Below are positions 1 to 8,756 of a stretch of 64,000 nt of DNA, in pieces (position 1 is the first letter of the stretch; the number at the start of each line of letters is the position of its first letter). A program made the translations under genes and the position numbers. The notes beneath the pieces are model-generated. The model did not search any database. It saw only the letters and a list, made by a program, of their open reading frames with translations, and was not told the origin of the DNA. This DNA comes from Mycobacterium sp. (lineage in GTDB: Bacteria > Actinomycetota > Actinomycetes > Mycobacteriales > Mycobacteriaceae): assembly GCA_016197405.1 (NCBI GenBank), contig JACPVR010000011.1, positions 124,001 to 188,000 on the forward strand, in the 5' to 3' direction.

Positions 1-1
1 C

Positions 2-1780
2 GCGCCGCTGTACCGCTGGTTTCCCGACGGGGAGCTCAACACCTCGGTCAACGCCCTGGACCGCCACGTCGCCGAGGGTCGTGCCGACCAGGCGGCGTTG
101 ATCTACGACTCTCCGGTCACCGACACCAAACGCACATACACCTATCGCGAACTGCTCGACGAGACAGCGCGGTTCGCCGGGGTGCTCAAAGAGCTGGGCG
201 TGGCCAAGGGCGACCGCGTCGTGATCTACCTGCCGATGATTCCCGAGGCGGTCATCGCGATGCTCGCCTGCGCCCGGATCGGGGCGGTGCACTCGGTGGT
301 GTTCGGCGGATTCGCTCCGCACGAACTGGCAGCCCGTATCGACGACGCCCGGCCCGCCGTGGTCGTCTCGGCGTCCTGCGGTATCGAGCCCAGCCGAACC
401 GTGCCGTACAAGCCGATGCTCGACGCCGCCCTGGAATCCGCGTCCCATCCGCCGAGGCACTGCGTCATCGTGCAGCGCGAACACTTGCGGTGCACCCTCG
501 ACCCCAGCCGCGACATCGATTGGCACGAGGCGATGGCCACCGCCACCGCGGTGGACGCGGTACCGGTGGCGGCCACCGACCCGTTGTACGTGCTCTACAC
601 CTCCGGCACCACCGGCAAGCCCAAAGGCGTGTTGCGCGACAACGGCGGGCATGCGGTCGCGCTGCTGTGGAGCATGCGCCACATCTACGGCCTGGCCCCC
701 GGCGAAGTGTTCTGGGCCGCTTCGGATGTGGGCTGGGTGGTGGGGCATTCCTACATCGTCTACGGGCCGTTGCTGCTGGGCGCGACGACAGTGCTCTATG
801 AGGGAAAGCCGGTGGGCACACCCGATCCGGGCGCGTATTGGCGCGTGGTGTCCGAATACGGCGTCAACGTGTTGTTCACCGCCCCGACGGCGATTCGGGC
901 GATCCGCAAAGAAGACCCGGACGGCGAGTACCTCGACAAATACGATCTGTCGAGACTGCGGCACCTGTTCTTGGCCGGAGAGCGACTTGACCCCGATACC
1001 TACCACTGGGCGCTGCGCAAGCTCGGCATCCCCGTCGTCGACCACTGGTGGCAGACCGAAACCGGATGGGCCATAGCCGCCAACCCCGTTGGCGTGCAGA
1101 CGCGTCCGTTCAAAGCCGGATCACCCACGGTCCCGATGCCCGGTTACGACGTGCGCATCCTCACCGCTGACGGTGGTGTCTGTGGTCCCAACGAAGAGGG
1201 CGCGGTGTGCATCAAGATTCCGCTGCCGCCCGGCGCGCTACCCACGTTGTGGCAGGACGACGACCGCTACCAGGCGTCCTACCTGAGCGAGCACCCCGGC
1301 TACTACCTCACCGGTGACGGCGGCTATCTCGACGAGGACGGCTACCTGTTCGTGATGGGCCGCATCGACGATGTCATCAACGTCGCCGGACACCGGTTCT
1401 CCACCGGCGCCATCGAAGCGGTACTGGCGGCGCATCCGGCCGTCGCCGAATGTGCGGTGATCGGCGTCGCCGACGCCATCAAGGGTCAGGTACCCCGGGG
1501 CCTGGTCGTGCTCAAGGCGGCATCGTCGGCCGACGGTGTCGGCGAAGAACTGATCGCCGCGGTCCGCGATGAGATCGGCGCGGTCGTCAGCTTCAAGCTG
1601 GTCGACGTGGTTCCCGCGTTACCCAAGACACGGTCGGGCAAGATCCTGCGCAAGACGATGCGCGGAATGGCTCTCGGCAGGGACGAGGCGGTGCCGTCCA
1701 CGATCGAGGATCCGGCGGTCCTCGACCTGCTGCGGCCCATTCTGGCGCCCTCGGCGCCGACGACCCTGACGGCGTTTTGA
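2..1780 (+). CDS. prpE: Propionyl-CoA synthetase, AMP-forming (5' end cut by window edge)
   Basis: The reading frame is already open at base 2 and gives 592 residues, so the N-terminus lies outside the window; the TTG at base 98 is internal. The family activates propionate (or acetate) to the acyl-CoA with ATP. Visible landmarks are the P-loop-like YTSGTTGKPKGV, the PrpE-type RDNGGHAVAL just after it, WWQTETGW, TGDGGYLDEDGY, and the C-terminal SGKILRK whose lysine forms the adenylate. The RDNGG stretch favours PrpE over Acs, but acetyl-CoA synthetase cannot be excluded. It ends just before the rplM promoter, in a place where M. tuberculosis has other genes. Confidence 0.85.
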   Translation, partial: APLYRWFPDGELNTSVNALDRHVAEGRADQAALIYDSPVTDTKRTYTYRELLDETARFAGVLKELGVAKGDRVVIYLPMIPEAVIAMLACARIGAVHSVVFGGFAPHELAARIDDARPAVVVSASCGIEPSRTVPYKPMLDAALESASHPPRHCVIVQREHLRCTLDPSRDIDWHEAMATATAVDAVPVAATDPLYVLYTSGTTGKPKGVLRDNGGHAVALLWSMRHIYGLAPGEVFWAASDVGWVVGHSYIVYGPLLLGATTVLYEGKPVGTPDPGAYWRVVSEYGVNVLFTAPTAIRAIRKEDPDGEYLDKYDLSRLRHLFLAGERLDPDTYHWALRKLGIPVVDHWWQTETGWAIAANPVGVQTRPFKAGSPTVPMPGYDVRILTADGGVCGPNEEGAVCIKIPLPPGALPTLWQDDDRYQASYLSEHPGYYLTGDGGYLDEDGYLFVMGRIDDVINVAGHRFSTGAIEAVLAAHPAVAECAVIGVADAIKGQVPRGLVVLKAASSADGVGEELIAAVRDEIGAVVSFKLVDVVPALPKTRSGKILRKTMRGMALGRDEAVPSTIEDPAVLDLLRPILAPSAPTTLTAF

Positions 1781-1806
1781 CCTGCGACGACGATCGCCGG
1801 TAAGCT
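1777..1806 (+). promoter_or_regulatory. Probable rplM-rpsI promoter
   Basis: TTGACC (1777-1782) and TAAGCT (1801-1806) are separated by 18 nt and match the -35 (TTGACn) and -10 (TAnnnT) pattern of mycobacterial housekeeping promoters. The -35 overlaps the stop codon of the upstream synthetase gene. Transcription would start near 1813, leaving a leader of about 135 nt before rplM. Inferred by eye only. Confidence 0.55.
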
Positions 1807-1827
1807 CGCCCGTTGGCGTGCGTCACA

Positions 1828-1918
1828 GCCCCGTTTCGGGGCGCCGCGGGTCCCGGGTCAACGTCGGTCGCCGGGAACTCCACGAACGCACGCCTGACCG
1901 ACAACCCGGTTCGCCGGG
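1828..1918 (+). promoter_or_regulatory. Structured 5' leader of rplM
   Basis: The untranslated leader holds two compact hairpins. GCCCCG/CGGGGC has a 3-nt loop (1828-1842). CCCGG-TTCG-CCGGG has a stable UUCG-type tetraloop (1905-1918), about 15 nt before the AGAGAAGG ribosome-binding site. Ribosomal-protein operons are often autoregulated through such leaders, but no known L13 leader family is recognised here, so the role is open. Confidence 0.35.
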
Positions 1919-1947
1919 AGTCAACCCGAGAAAGAGAAGGTAGCGCT

Positions 1948-2387
1948 GTGCCTACGTACACGCCGAAGGCCGGTGACACCACCCGTGAGTGGTACGTCAT
2001 CGATGCCCAGGACGTGGTACTCGGCCGCCTCGCCGTGGAAGCAGCCAAGCTGCTGCGCGGCAAGCACAAGCCGACGTTCACGCCCAATGTCGATGGCGGC
2101 GATTTCGTCATCGTCATCAACGCCGAGAAGGTCGCCCTCAGCGGCGACAAGCTCACCAACAAGTTCGCTTACAGCCACTCGGGTTATCCCGGCGGTCTGC
2201 GCAAGCGCACCATCGGTGAGCTGCTGGAGAAGCATCCGACCCGCGTCGTCGAGAACGCGATCATCGGCATGCTCCCGCACAACAAGCTCAGCCGGCAGGT
2301 GCAGAAGAAGCTCAAGGTCTACGCAGGCCCCGAGCATCCGCATGCAGCCCAGCAGCCGGTTCCGTTCGAAATCAAGCAGGTGAGCCA

Positions 2388-2391
<4 letters not shown>
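1948..2391 (+). CDS. rplM: 50S ribosomal protein L13
   Basis: 147 residues, the usual mycobacterial L13 length. L13 is an early-assembly protein of the large subunit. The GTG start (reading [10 protein letters not shown]) is chosen over longer in-frame starts because AGAGAAGG lies directly upstream and the protein then begins as L13 does. Typical stretches are [30 protein letters not shown] and [11 protein letters not shown]. Its stop overlaps the rpsI start by 4 bp, so the two are translationally coupled. Confidence 0.97.
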
Positions 2392-2885
<494 letters not shown>

Positions 2886-2905
2886 TCGCCACTTCAGCAC
2901 CACGA

Positions 2906-2946
2906 CGATCGCCGGACATGCCTCGCATGTCCGGCGATCGCCTTTT
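2906..2946 (+). terminator. Rho-independent terminator of rplM-rpsI
   Basis: A perfect 16-bp inverted repeat (arms 2906-2921 and 2925-2940, 3-nt loop) is followed by CCTTTT. It starts about 20 nt after the rpsI stop and should end the ribosomal operon transcript. Confidence 0.85.
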
Positions 2947-3101
2947 GTGACCCGTCCCACACCGCCGATCCAGTAACTGCGTATACCGGTGTCTTCCGGC
3001 GCGGACAGCACCTCAGCTACTTAGCCCACGCGTACTACCGGGGCATTTCCGCGGCCGCGGGTTGAGTTCTGCGTTCGATGTGCGACACCGTTGAGAGGCA
3101 A

Positions 3102-3117
3102 GCACGGACGTCCGTGC
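3102..3117. promoter_or_regulatory. 16-bp perfect palindrome in the 2886-3208 gap
   Basis: GCACGGACGTCCGTGC is an exact palindrome about 90 nt upstream of the small secreted-protein gene at 3209. Apart from the rpsI terminator, this 323-nt gap holds no convincing gene; the short ORFs in it have no ribosome-binding site. The palindrome is a candidate operator for the secreted-protein gene; the binding protein is unknown. Confidence 0.4.
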
Positions 3118-3208
3118 GACGTCGGCAGGGAAGTTATCTGCCTCCGGTGCCGAGCTCACAGCTCGATGACATACCGGGCCGTGAACGCATGACCGATAGG
3201 AGCGATCC

Positions 3209-3625
3209 ATGCGCAACATCGTCAAGACTGCTACCAAGACCGCCATCGCAGGCACCTTCCTGGGCGGATCTCTGCTCTTCACCGCGGGCCTGGGGCTCGC
3301 CAACGCCGCCCCGGTGCAGACGCCGGACGGCCTGGTGAACGTCAATGTCGGCACCACCACGGTCCTCAAGGGTGTCTCGGCCGACGAGGCCGCCAAGGCC
3401 TCCGCGGCCATCTGTGGCTCGGACTCGGCCAACGTGAGCACGCTCGCCGAGCAGGTCGATGCCCAGGGTGCCCAGCAGATCGTGTGCTCGGGACTGCCGG
3501 GCGGTGACCTGGTGCTGGCGCAGAACGCGTCAGACACCGGCGAGTCCGGCGCGCTGGACCATACCGAGCACGCTCCCGGCGGCGCCGAGGTCATCGAGCC
3601 CGCCCAGGGTGGCGCGACCGGCTAG
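3209..3625 (+). CDS. Small secreted protein, function unknown
   Basis: 138 residues. AGGAG sits 6 nt before the ATG. A clear Sec signal peptide is visible: a basic start (MRNIVKTATK), a hydrophobic core to about residue 30, and an AxA-type site (ANA before APVQ). The mature part of about 105 residues has two cysteines (ICGSDS, IVCSG) that could form one disulfide, a VNVGTTTVLKGVSADEAAKA segment, and an acidic, Gly-rich, disordered-looking tail. It is flanked by terminators on both sides, so it is a single-gene unit inserted between rpsI and glmM relative to M. tuberculosis. No family was recognised. Confidence 0.75.
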   Translation: MRNIVKTATKTAIAGTFLGGSLLFTAGLGLANAAPVQTPDGLVNVNVGTTTVLKGVSADEAAKASAAICGSDSANVSTLAEQVDAQGAQQIVCSGLPGGDLVLAQNASDTGESGALDHTEHAPGGAEVIEPAQGGATG

Positions 3626-3642
3626 CCGGAACTGATCGATCT

Positions 3643-3684
3643 CACCGCCCGTGTCCCTGCGACACGGGCGGTGGGCTTTCCTTC
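3643..3684 (+). terminator. Terminator after the secreted-protein gene
   Basis: CACCGCCCGTGTC and GACACGGGCGGTG form a perfect 13-bp stem (3643-3655 and 3661-3673) with a 5-nt loop. It is followed by a short pyrimidine-rich stretch (GGCTTTCCTT). The U-tract is weak, as is common in mycobacteria. Confidence 0.7.
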
Positions 3685-3772
3685 AGTGGAGCTTTTGTCT
3701 CGATTCGGCGGCGGGATGGACGACACAGCTGACAGTTGGCTCCGGGACCACTATTTGTGAGAGGTTTACCTG

Positions 3773-5110
3773 ATGGCTCGACTGTTCGGCACCGACGGCG
3801 TACGTGGCGTCGCGAACCGTGATCTGACCGCGGAACTGGCGCTCGCGCTGGGTGCGGCGGCGGCACGGCAGCTGGCCAGCGCCGGACCGTCACGTCGGCG
3901 CGTCGCCGTGGTGGGCCGTGATCCGCGGGCCAGCGGCGAGATGCTCGAAGCTGCCGTGATCGCGGGTCTGACCAGCGAAGGTGTCGACGCACTGCGGGTC
4001 GGGGTGCTGCCCACCCCTGCGGTCGCCTACCTGACCAACGCCTACGACGCCGACTTCGGCGTGATGATCTCGGCATCGCACAACCCGATGCCCGACAACG
4101 GGATCAAGATCTTCGGCCCGGGTGGCCACAAACTCGACGATCAGACCGAGGACCGGATCTCCGAACTGGTCGCGTCCGGACCCGGTCAGCGCCCGGTCGG
4201 CGCCGCGATCGGCCGCGTCGTCAACGCCGAAGACGCCCTGGAGCGCTACCTGCGGCATGTCGGCAAGGCCGCGACGACCCGGCTCGAAGGACTGACCGTC
4301 GTCGTGGACTGCGCGCATGGCGCGGCCTTCGAGGCCGCCCCGCGTGCCTACCGCGCCGCCGGTGCCACCGTGATCGCCATCAATGCCGAACCTGACGGTC
4401 TCAACATCAACGAAGGCTGCGGGTCCACGCACCTGGAAGTGCTGCAGGAGGCTGTGCTGCGCCACGGTGCCGATCTGGGTCTGGCCCATGACGGTGACGC
4501 CGACCGTTGTCTGGCGGTCGACGGTACCGGAGCGATCATCGACGGTGACGCCATCATGGTCGTGCTCGCACTGGCCATGCAGGAAGCCGACGAGCTGGCC
4601 TCCTCCACGCTGGTGGCTACCGTGATGAGCAACCTCGGCCTGCATCTGGCCATGCGTGCCGCCGGTATCTCGGTGCGCACCACCGGTGTGGGCGACCGCT
4701 ACGTACTCGAAGAGATGCGCCAGGGCGAATACACCCTCGGCGGTGAGCAGTCCGGTCACATCGTGCTGCCGGCGTTCGGCACCACCGGCGACGGCATCGT
4801 CACCGGTCTGCGGCTGATGTCGCGGGTCGCGCACACCGGCAGGCCGCTGGCCGAGCTGGCCGCGGCCATGCAGACGCTGCCGCAGGTGCTCATCAATGTC
4901 GCGGTCGCCGACAAGGCCACCGTTGCCGAGGCGCCGTCGGTGCAGTCCGCGGTCCAGCGAGCCGAGGCCGAATTGGGTGACAGCGGCCGGATCTTGTTGC
5001 GGCCCTCCGGAACCGAACAATTGGTGCGCGTCATGGTGGAAGCCGCCGACGAGGACACCGCACGCCAGCTGGCGGTCCGCGTCGCCGAGTCGGTCAGCGA
5101 GCAGCGCTAG
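3773..5110 (+). CDS. glmM: Phosphoglucosamine mutase
   Basis: 445 residues, full length. It converts glucosamine-6-phosphate to glucosamine-1-phosphate, on the route to UDP-GlcNAc and peptidoglycan. The N-terminus [15 protein letters not shown] is the family signature. The phosphoserine loop [12 protein letters not shown] places the catalytic serine at residue 102. The metal loop is DGDADRC, and the C-terminal phosphate-binding [12 protein letters not shown] is present. GAGAGG precedes the ATG. GlmS, which supplies its substrate, lies 3.6 kb downstream and is broken here (see 8757-10525). Confidence 0.97.
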   Translation: MARLFGTDGVRGVANRDLTAELALALGAAAARQLASAGPSRRRVAVVGRDPRASGEMLEAAVIAGLTSEGVDALRVGVLPTPAVAYLTNAYDADFGVMISASHNPMPDNGIKIFGPGGHKLDDQTEDRISELVASGPGQRPVGAAIGRVVNAEDALERYLRHVGKAATTRLEGLTVVVDCAHGAAFEAAPRAYRAAGATVIAINAEPDGLNINEGCGSTHLEVLQEAVLRHGADLGLAHDGDADRCLAVDGTGAIIDGDAIMVVLALAMQEADELASSTLVATVMSNLGLHLAMRAAGISVRTTGVGDRYVLEEMRQGEYTLGGEQSGHIVLPAFGTTGDGIVTGLRLMSRVAHTGRPLAELAAAMQTLPQVLINVAVADKATVAEAPSVQSAVQRAEAELGDSGRILLRPSGTEQLVRVMVEAADEDTARQLAVRVAESVSEQR

Positions 5111-5155
5111 GCGTTTCGGCGGATCGGGGAACCGATCGGCGCTCCGGCCCGTCAA

Positions 5156-5452
5156 ATGAGTATGGGGCAGGGAACTCGAATCGACACCGCCGCTATCCGC
5201 GCGATCGCGGACCGCTTCGACTCGGTCGGCCAAGCGGTGGATCGTGCCGCGCCGCGCGGATTGCTTTTCGATGGGTCCACTGCGGGCCGATCGCATACCG
5301 CCGATGGAAATGCACTGCGGCACTCGTTGGAACAGTTTGCCGTGGGTATGGCTGTCTGGTCGCGCGCCGCGGCGGAGATCGCAACCGGATTGCGTTGCGG
5401 GGCAGACCGTTACGACGATTCCGATCGCGGCGCTGCGGCCCGGATCGGGTGA
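5156..5452 (+). CDS. EspC-like small protein, putative type VII secretion substrate (Rv3440c-type)
   Basis: 98 residues, mostly helical. It resembles the short ESX-secretion-associated (EspC-like) proteins: an N-terminal helix, a central Gly/Pro break near residues 34-40, a second helix with Trp68, and YDDSD at 86-90, which matches the YxxxD/E export signal of mycobacterial type VII substrates. The position after glmM matches Rv3440c of M. tuberculosis from memory. Its stop overlaps the next start (GTGA), so the two are cotranslated and probably form a pair. The secretion role is inferred. Confidence 0.65.
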   Translation: MSMGQGTRIDTAAIRAIADRFDSVGQAVDRAAPRGLLFDGSTAGRSHTADGNALRHSLEQFAVGMAVWSRAAAEIATGLRCGADRYDDSDRGAAARIG

Positions 5453-6756
5453 CGATGGTTGCTGTATTGGATGTCGCGGGCCGGCTGGCCGAGGGGCGCG
5501 GCGCCGTCGAGGATATCCAGACCTACGTCTGGGCCTGTCGTGTCCGCGGCTACCAACACCCTGATCTGACCCTGCACGGCAACCAGATCCGAGAGTGGTA
5601 CGGCCTGCAGGACGGGCTCGATCTGCGTGCACTCGACGCCGACGCCATGATGTTGCGCGCCGCCACGCACACGGCGGTCGACGTCCTGACACAGGCGCGT
5701 TCGGCGGCCGCCGCCCTATCCGGTGTCTGGACGGGTGCCGGCGGCAGTGCCGCCGCCGAATTCCTCGACAGGCACTGTGCGTGCGCCGTCGACGTGGCCG
5801 ATGGTCTGCAGGCAGCCGCACAGGCCTGCGCGGTACTGCGTGACGAACTGTGGCGTGCGGTGGACCGTCAGGTGGCCGCGGTGCTGGCGGTCGATGCCGG
5901 TGCGGCGCGCTCGCTGTGGCTACCCGCCGCACAGTCCGTCCTGGGCGGAGGGCAGGTCGACGACGACACCGTGGCGGTCGTCGACGATCAACTGAAACCG
6001 TTCGTGGACAACGTCATCCGCGGGGAGTGGTTACCGGCCATGCGGGCGGCCGCCGCCGAGGTCGACGCTGCCTACCGCGCGGCTCTCGATGTTCTGGGCG
6101 GTTACGGTCCGGTCCGTTTCGAGGTGCCCGGAGATCTCGGTCCGCGATATGAAGCCCCGGCCCCGGCCCCGGCCCCGGCCCCGGCCCCGGCGCCAGCCCC
6201 GGCCCCGGTCGCTGCGCAGACACCGGCCCATGTCGCGGCACCGCCCCCAGCTTCTGCCCCGGTTCCCGTACCCAGCACGCCCGCTGCACCCGCACCGGCA
6301 ACGCCACCCGCACCCGCACCCGCACCGGCGCCCCCGACGGCGCTACCGGGCCTGGATGCCGGCGCGGCACCGTTGAGCGGATTGGCGGATTCCCTCGGCG
6401 GGCTGCTCGGGTCACCGGCCGACCTGGCCGGTCCCGGCCCCGGTGGCGGCCCGCCGGACCTGCCCGAACTGGACCCGCCCGAGCTGACCGAGCAAGAGGA
6501 TGAGCCGGTGGGACCGGGGGAGGAAGACCCCGAAGAAGAGCCTGAAGATCCCGAGGAAGAGCCACAAACTCAAGCCGAACCCGAAGAAGAACCCGCAGAC
6601 CCCGAAGAGCCCGAAGATGACCCCGCAGACCCGGTGCCCGCGGAAGACCCGGCAGGCGAAGAACCACCCGCCGAGCCCGTCCCGGAACCACCGGCGCCCT
6701 CGACCGGGACCCCCTGCGAGATCGCCGCGGAGGAATTGCCCCAGGCCGGGCAGTGA
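5449..6756 (+). CDS. Ala/Pro-rich protein with acidic tail, partner of the upstream EspC-like protein (Rv3439c-type)
   Basis: 435 residues from a GTG overlapping the preceding stop; ATG 5455 is an alternative start. The first ~235 residues are helical and carry a WxG-type turn (WTGAGG, 94-99), as in WXG100/EspB-like T7SS proteins. Next comes a long Ala-Pro repeat (about 236-305) and a linker with LPGLDAGAAPLSGLADSLGG. The tail of about 100 residues is very acidic, Pro/Glu/Asp-rich and probably disordered. It has no signal peptide or membrane segment. The location corresponds to Rv3439c. Biochemical function is unknown. Confidence 0.7.
   Translation: MTMVAVLDVAGRLAEGRGAVEDIQTYVWACRVRGYQHPDLTLHGNQIREWYGLQDGLDLRALDADAMMLRAATHTAVDVLTQARSAAAALSGVWTGAGGSAAAEFLDRHCACAVDVADGLQAAAQACAVLRDELWRAVDRQVAAVLAVDAGAARSLWLPAAQSVLGGGQVDDDTVAVVDDQLKPFVDNVIRGEWLPAMRAAAAEVDAAYRAALDVLGGYGPVRFEVPGDLGPRYEAPAPAPAPAPAPAPAPAPVAAQTPAHVAAPPPASAPVPVPSTPAAPAPATPPAPAPAPAPPTALPGLDAGAAPLSGLADSLGGLLGSPADLAGPGPGGGPPDLPELDPPELTEQEDEPVGPGEEDPEEEPEDPEEEPQTQAEPEEEPADPEEPEDDPADPVPAEDPAGEEPPAEPVPEPPAPSTGTPCEIAAEELPQAGQ
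6152..6208 (+). repeat. GCCCCG hexanucleotide repeat coding for Ala-Pro
   Basis: A near-perfect 6-bp repeat (GCCCCG) runs for about nine units inside the 435-residue protein gene and encodes alternating Ala-Pro. Slippage could change the linker length in steps of two residues without losing frame. Confidence 0.85.
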
Positions 6757-6765
6757 TCGGCCGTG

Positions 6766-7806
6766 CTACGGCAGCAGGCTGACCAATTCCTCGACGAATC
6801 CCAGGGTTTCGCGATCATCGCCGGCCATCGGGTGCACCAGCATGGTGGTGACCCCGGCCTCGGCGAAGGCGGCCAGCCGTTCCTTGACGTAACCGCGCGG
6901 GCCGATCAAGGAGATGGCGCGCACCAGGTCGTCCGGCACCGCATTGATGGCGTCCTGTTTGCGCCCCGCCAGGAACAGGTCCTGGATGGTGTCGGCGGCT
7001 TCGCCGAAGCCGTACCGGGTGGCCAGCGCGTGGTAGAAGTTCTTGCCGCGGGCGCCCATACCGCCGAGATAAAGCGCCAGTTGGGGTTTGGCCCACGCCA
7101 GCCGGTCCTCGACGTCATCGCCGATGGCCAGACTCGCCGAGACCATGACGTCGAGCGGGCCCAGGGCGGGGTCCCGCTTGGCGGCGCCGGCGCGCAACGC
7201 CTCACCCCAGACGTCGTCTGCCTTCTCCGGCAGGAAGAACACCGGCTGCCAGCCCTCGGCGATCTCCGCGGTGAGCTCGACGTTCTTCGGACCCAGCGCC
7301 GCGATGTTGATCGGGATACGTTCGCGCACAGGGTGATTGATCAGGTGCAGTGACTTGCCCAGCCCGGTGCCGCGATCGGCGGGCAGCGGCAGCTGGTAGT
7401 GCTTGCCGTCGTAGTTGACGTTCTCGCGGCGCCAGATCTGTCGGCAGATCTCGACGACCTCACGCGTGCGGCCCAGCGGTGCGTCGAACGGCACTCCGTG
7501 GAAGCCCTCCATCACCTGCGGTCCCGAGGTGCCCAGACCGAGCCGGAACCGGCCGTCGGACACGTAGTCCATGCCCGCCGCGGTCATCGCCATCAGCGAC
7601 GGTGTGCGGGTGTAGATGGGAACCACCCCGGTGCCGAGCTCGATGGTCGAGGTCTTGGCAGCCAGGTAGCCGAGCTGGCTGATGGCGTCATAGGAGTACG
7701 CCTCGGCGACCAAGACGATGTCGGCGCCGATCTTCTCCAGTTCGACGACCTGTTCGGCCGCCTCTTTGAAGCCGCCCGCATAGCCGAGAAAGATGCCTGT
7801 ACGCAT
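6766..7806 (-). CDS. LLM-class F420-dependent oxidoreductase
   Basis: 346 residues with the TIM-barrel luciferase-like layout: MRTGIFLGYAGGFKEAAEQV at the start, then VAEAYSYDAISQLGYLA, GTGVVPIYTRTPSLMAMTA, and GRFRLGLGTSGPQVMEGFHG. It closely resembles Rv3520c of M. tuberculosis as remembered, a putative coenzyme-F420 oxidoreductase. The substrate is unknown. It stands alone on the minus strand, convergent with the upstream T7SS-like pair. Confidence 0.85.
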   Translation of the reverse strand: MRTGIFLGYAGGFKEAAEQVVELEKIGADIVLVAEAYSYDAISQLGYLAAKTSTIELGTGVVPIYTRTPSLMAMTAAGMDYVSDGRFRLGLGTSGPQVMEGFHGVPFDAPLGRTREVVEICRQIWRRENVNYDGKHYQLPLPADRGTGLGKSLHLINHPVRERIPINIAALGPKNVELTAEIAEGWQPVFFLPEKADDVWGEALRAGAAKRDPALGPLDVMVSASLAIGDDVEDRLAWAKPQLALYLGGMGARGKNFYHALATRYGFGEAADTIQDLFLAGRKQDAINAVPDDLVRAISLIGPRGYVKERLAAFAEAGVTTMLVHPMAGDDRETLGFVEELVSLLP

Positions 7807-7847
7807 TCGCGGACTGTATCAACTGGTTGGTAGAGACCGGGAGCGGC

Positions 7848-8708
7848 CTACCCGCGCAGCAGCGCGACCAGCTTCTCCTCGGTCCCGACCGGCACGACAT
7901 CCTCTTCGAGTGGATGGGTGCGGGGTAGCACCGCCTGCGGGTCGGCGAATTCCTTGTACGCCTTGTCGCCGGTCAGCGTGTGCAGCAGGAAACCGGTCAG
8001 CAGCGGCCGGACAGCCTTCTGGGTGCGTTTGTCCGATCCGCCCAGGCCGAAGAACTTCTGCACACGACGACCCTCGGCCATCCCGGTGGCATCTGCCTTG
8101 TCGACCGGGCGTAGTACCGCGCCAGGCCAGGCCCGGGCCAGCTCCAGGCTGTTGAACCGCAGGTTCGTCGCGTCATCGGGCGCGCTGAACACCACACCGG
8201 GGGTCTTGAGACCGGCGGCGGGACCTTCGGCCGACGGTTTGGTGGCGGCCGGGAAGATGGCGGCGACGCCCTTGAGTCGTCCACCCAGCCCGGCTGCGGT
8301 GAAGACCGCCGCCGACGCGCCGAAACCGTGTCCGACCACGCCGAGCTTGTCGGGGTGCACGCTGATCGATCCGGTGCCCAACCGCACACCGGTGATCACG
8401 TCGAGCGTGGTACCCAGGTCGAAGGAGAAGTTGAGCACCGAGGGCGCCAGCCCCTTCTCGGTGTCGGGTGCGGCGGCCACGATGCCCCAGGACGCCAGGT
8501 GCTCCAGCGTCGCGGCGTAATTCCCGGCAGATGTGATCCAGTCGTGCCCGAACGCCACCCCGGGCAGATTGAACCCGGATTCCGGGGTGAAAACCACGCC
8601 CGGTATCCCGGCGAATGCCAGGTCACCGCGCAAAACGCGGTGCGGTCCGCGCCGGGACAGGGCCTTGACGAGCTTCTTGGTGCTGGCCACCCGATGACGG
8701 TAGCCCAC
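7848..8708 (-). CDS. Alpha/beta-hydrolase-like (dienelactone hydrolase-type) protein, nucleophile replaced (Rv3438-type)
   Basis: 286 residues from GTG 8708; a second in-frame GTG at 8690 would remove six residues and is equally possible. The fold landmarks are PGVAFGHDWITSAGNYAAT, WGIVAAAPDTEKG and the nucleophile elbow. The elbow reads VVGHGFGAS where a catalytic enzyme has GHSxG or GxCxG, so the nucleophile Ser/Cys is a Gly. A non-catalytic role is therefore possible. It is divergent from glmS and shares its short upstream region; Rv3438 holds this spot in M. tuberculosis. Confidence 0.7.
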   Translation of the reverse strand: MGYRHRVASTKKLVKALSRRGPHRVLRGDLAFAGIPGVVFTPESGFNLPGVAFGHDWITSAGNYAATLEHLASWGIVAAAPDTEKGLAPSVLNFSFDLGTTLDVITGVRLGTGSISVHPDKLGVVGHGFGASAAVFTAAGLGGRLKGVAAIFPAATKPSAEGPAAGLKTPGVVFSAPDDATNLRFNSLELARAWPGAVLRPVDKADATGMAEGRRVQKFFGLGGSDKRTQKAVRPLLTGFLLHTLTGDKAYKEFADPQAVLPRTHPLEEDVVPVGTEEKLVALLRG

Positions 8709-8742
8709 GATCGGGTTCGGCAGGTCGCCCGGCCGACTGCAC

Positions 8743-8748
8743 TACCCT
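8743..8748 (+). promoter_or_regulatory. Putative -10 of a near-leaderless glmS transcript
   Basis: TACCCT matches the mycobacterial TAnnnT -10 and ends 8 nt before the glmS ATG. No ribosome-binding site is visible, so the mRNA would begin at or very near the start codon. This is inferred from spacing. Confidence 0.35.
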
Positions 8749-8756
8749 GGATAACC

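Noticed and set aside
3890..5932. 680-residue open frame on the minus strand
   Set aside because: Antisense to glmM and the T7SS-like pair, Arg/His/Pro-rich with no domain; a high-G+C shadow.
6152..6208. Regular short repeats that could suggest a CRISPR array
   Set aside because: The 6-bp units have no spacers and lie in frame in a coding sequence. The 36-bp repeats at 29039 are likewise contiguous and coding, with no cas genes in the window.
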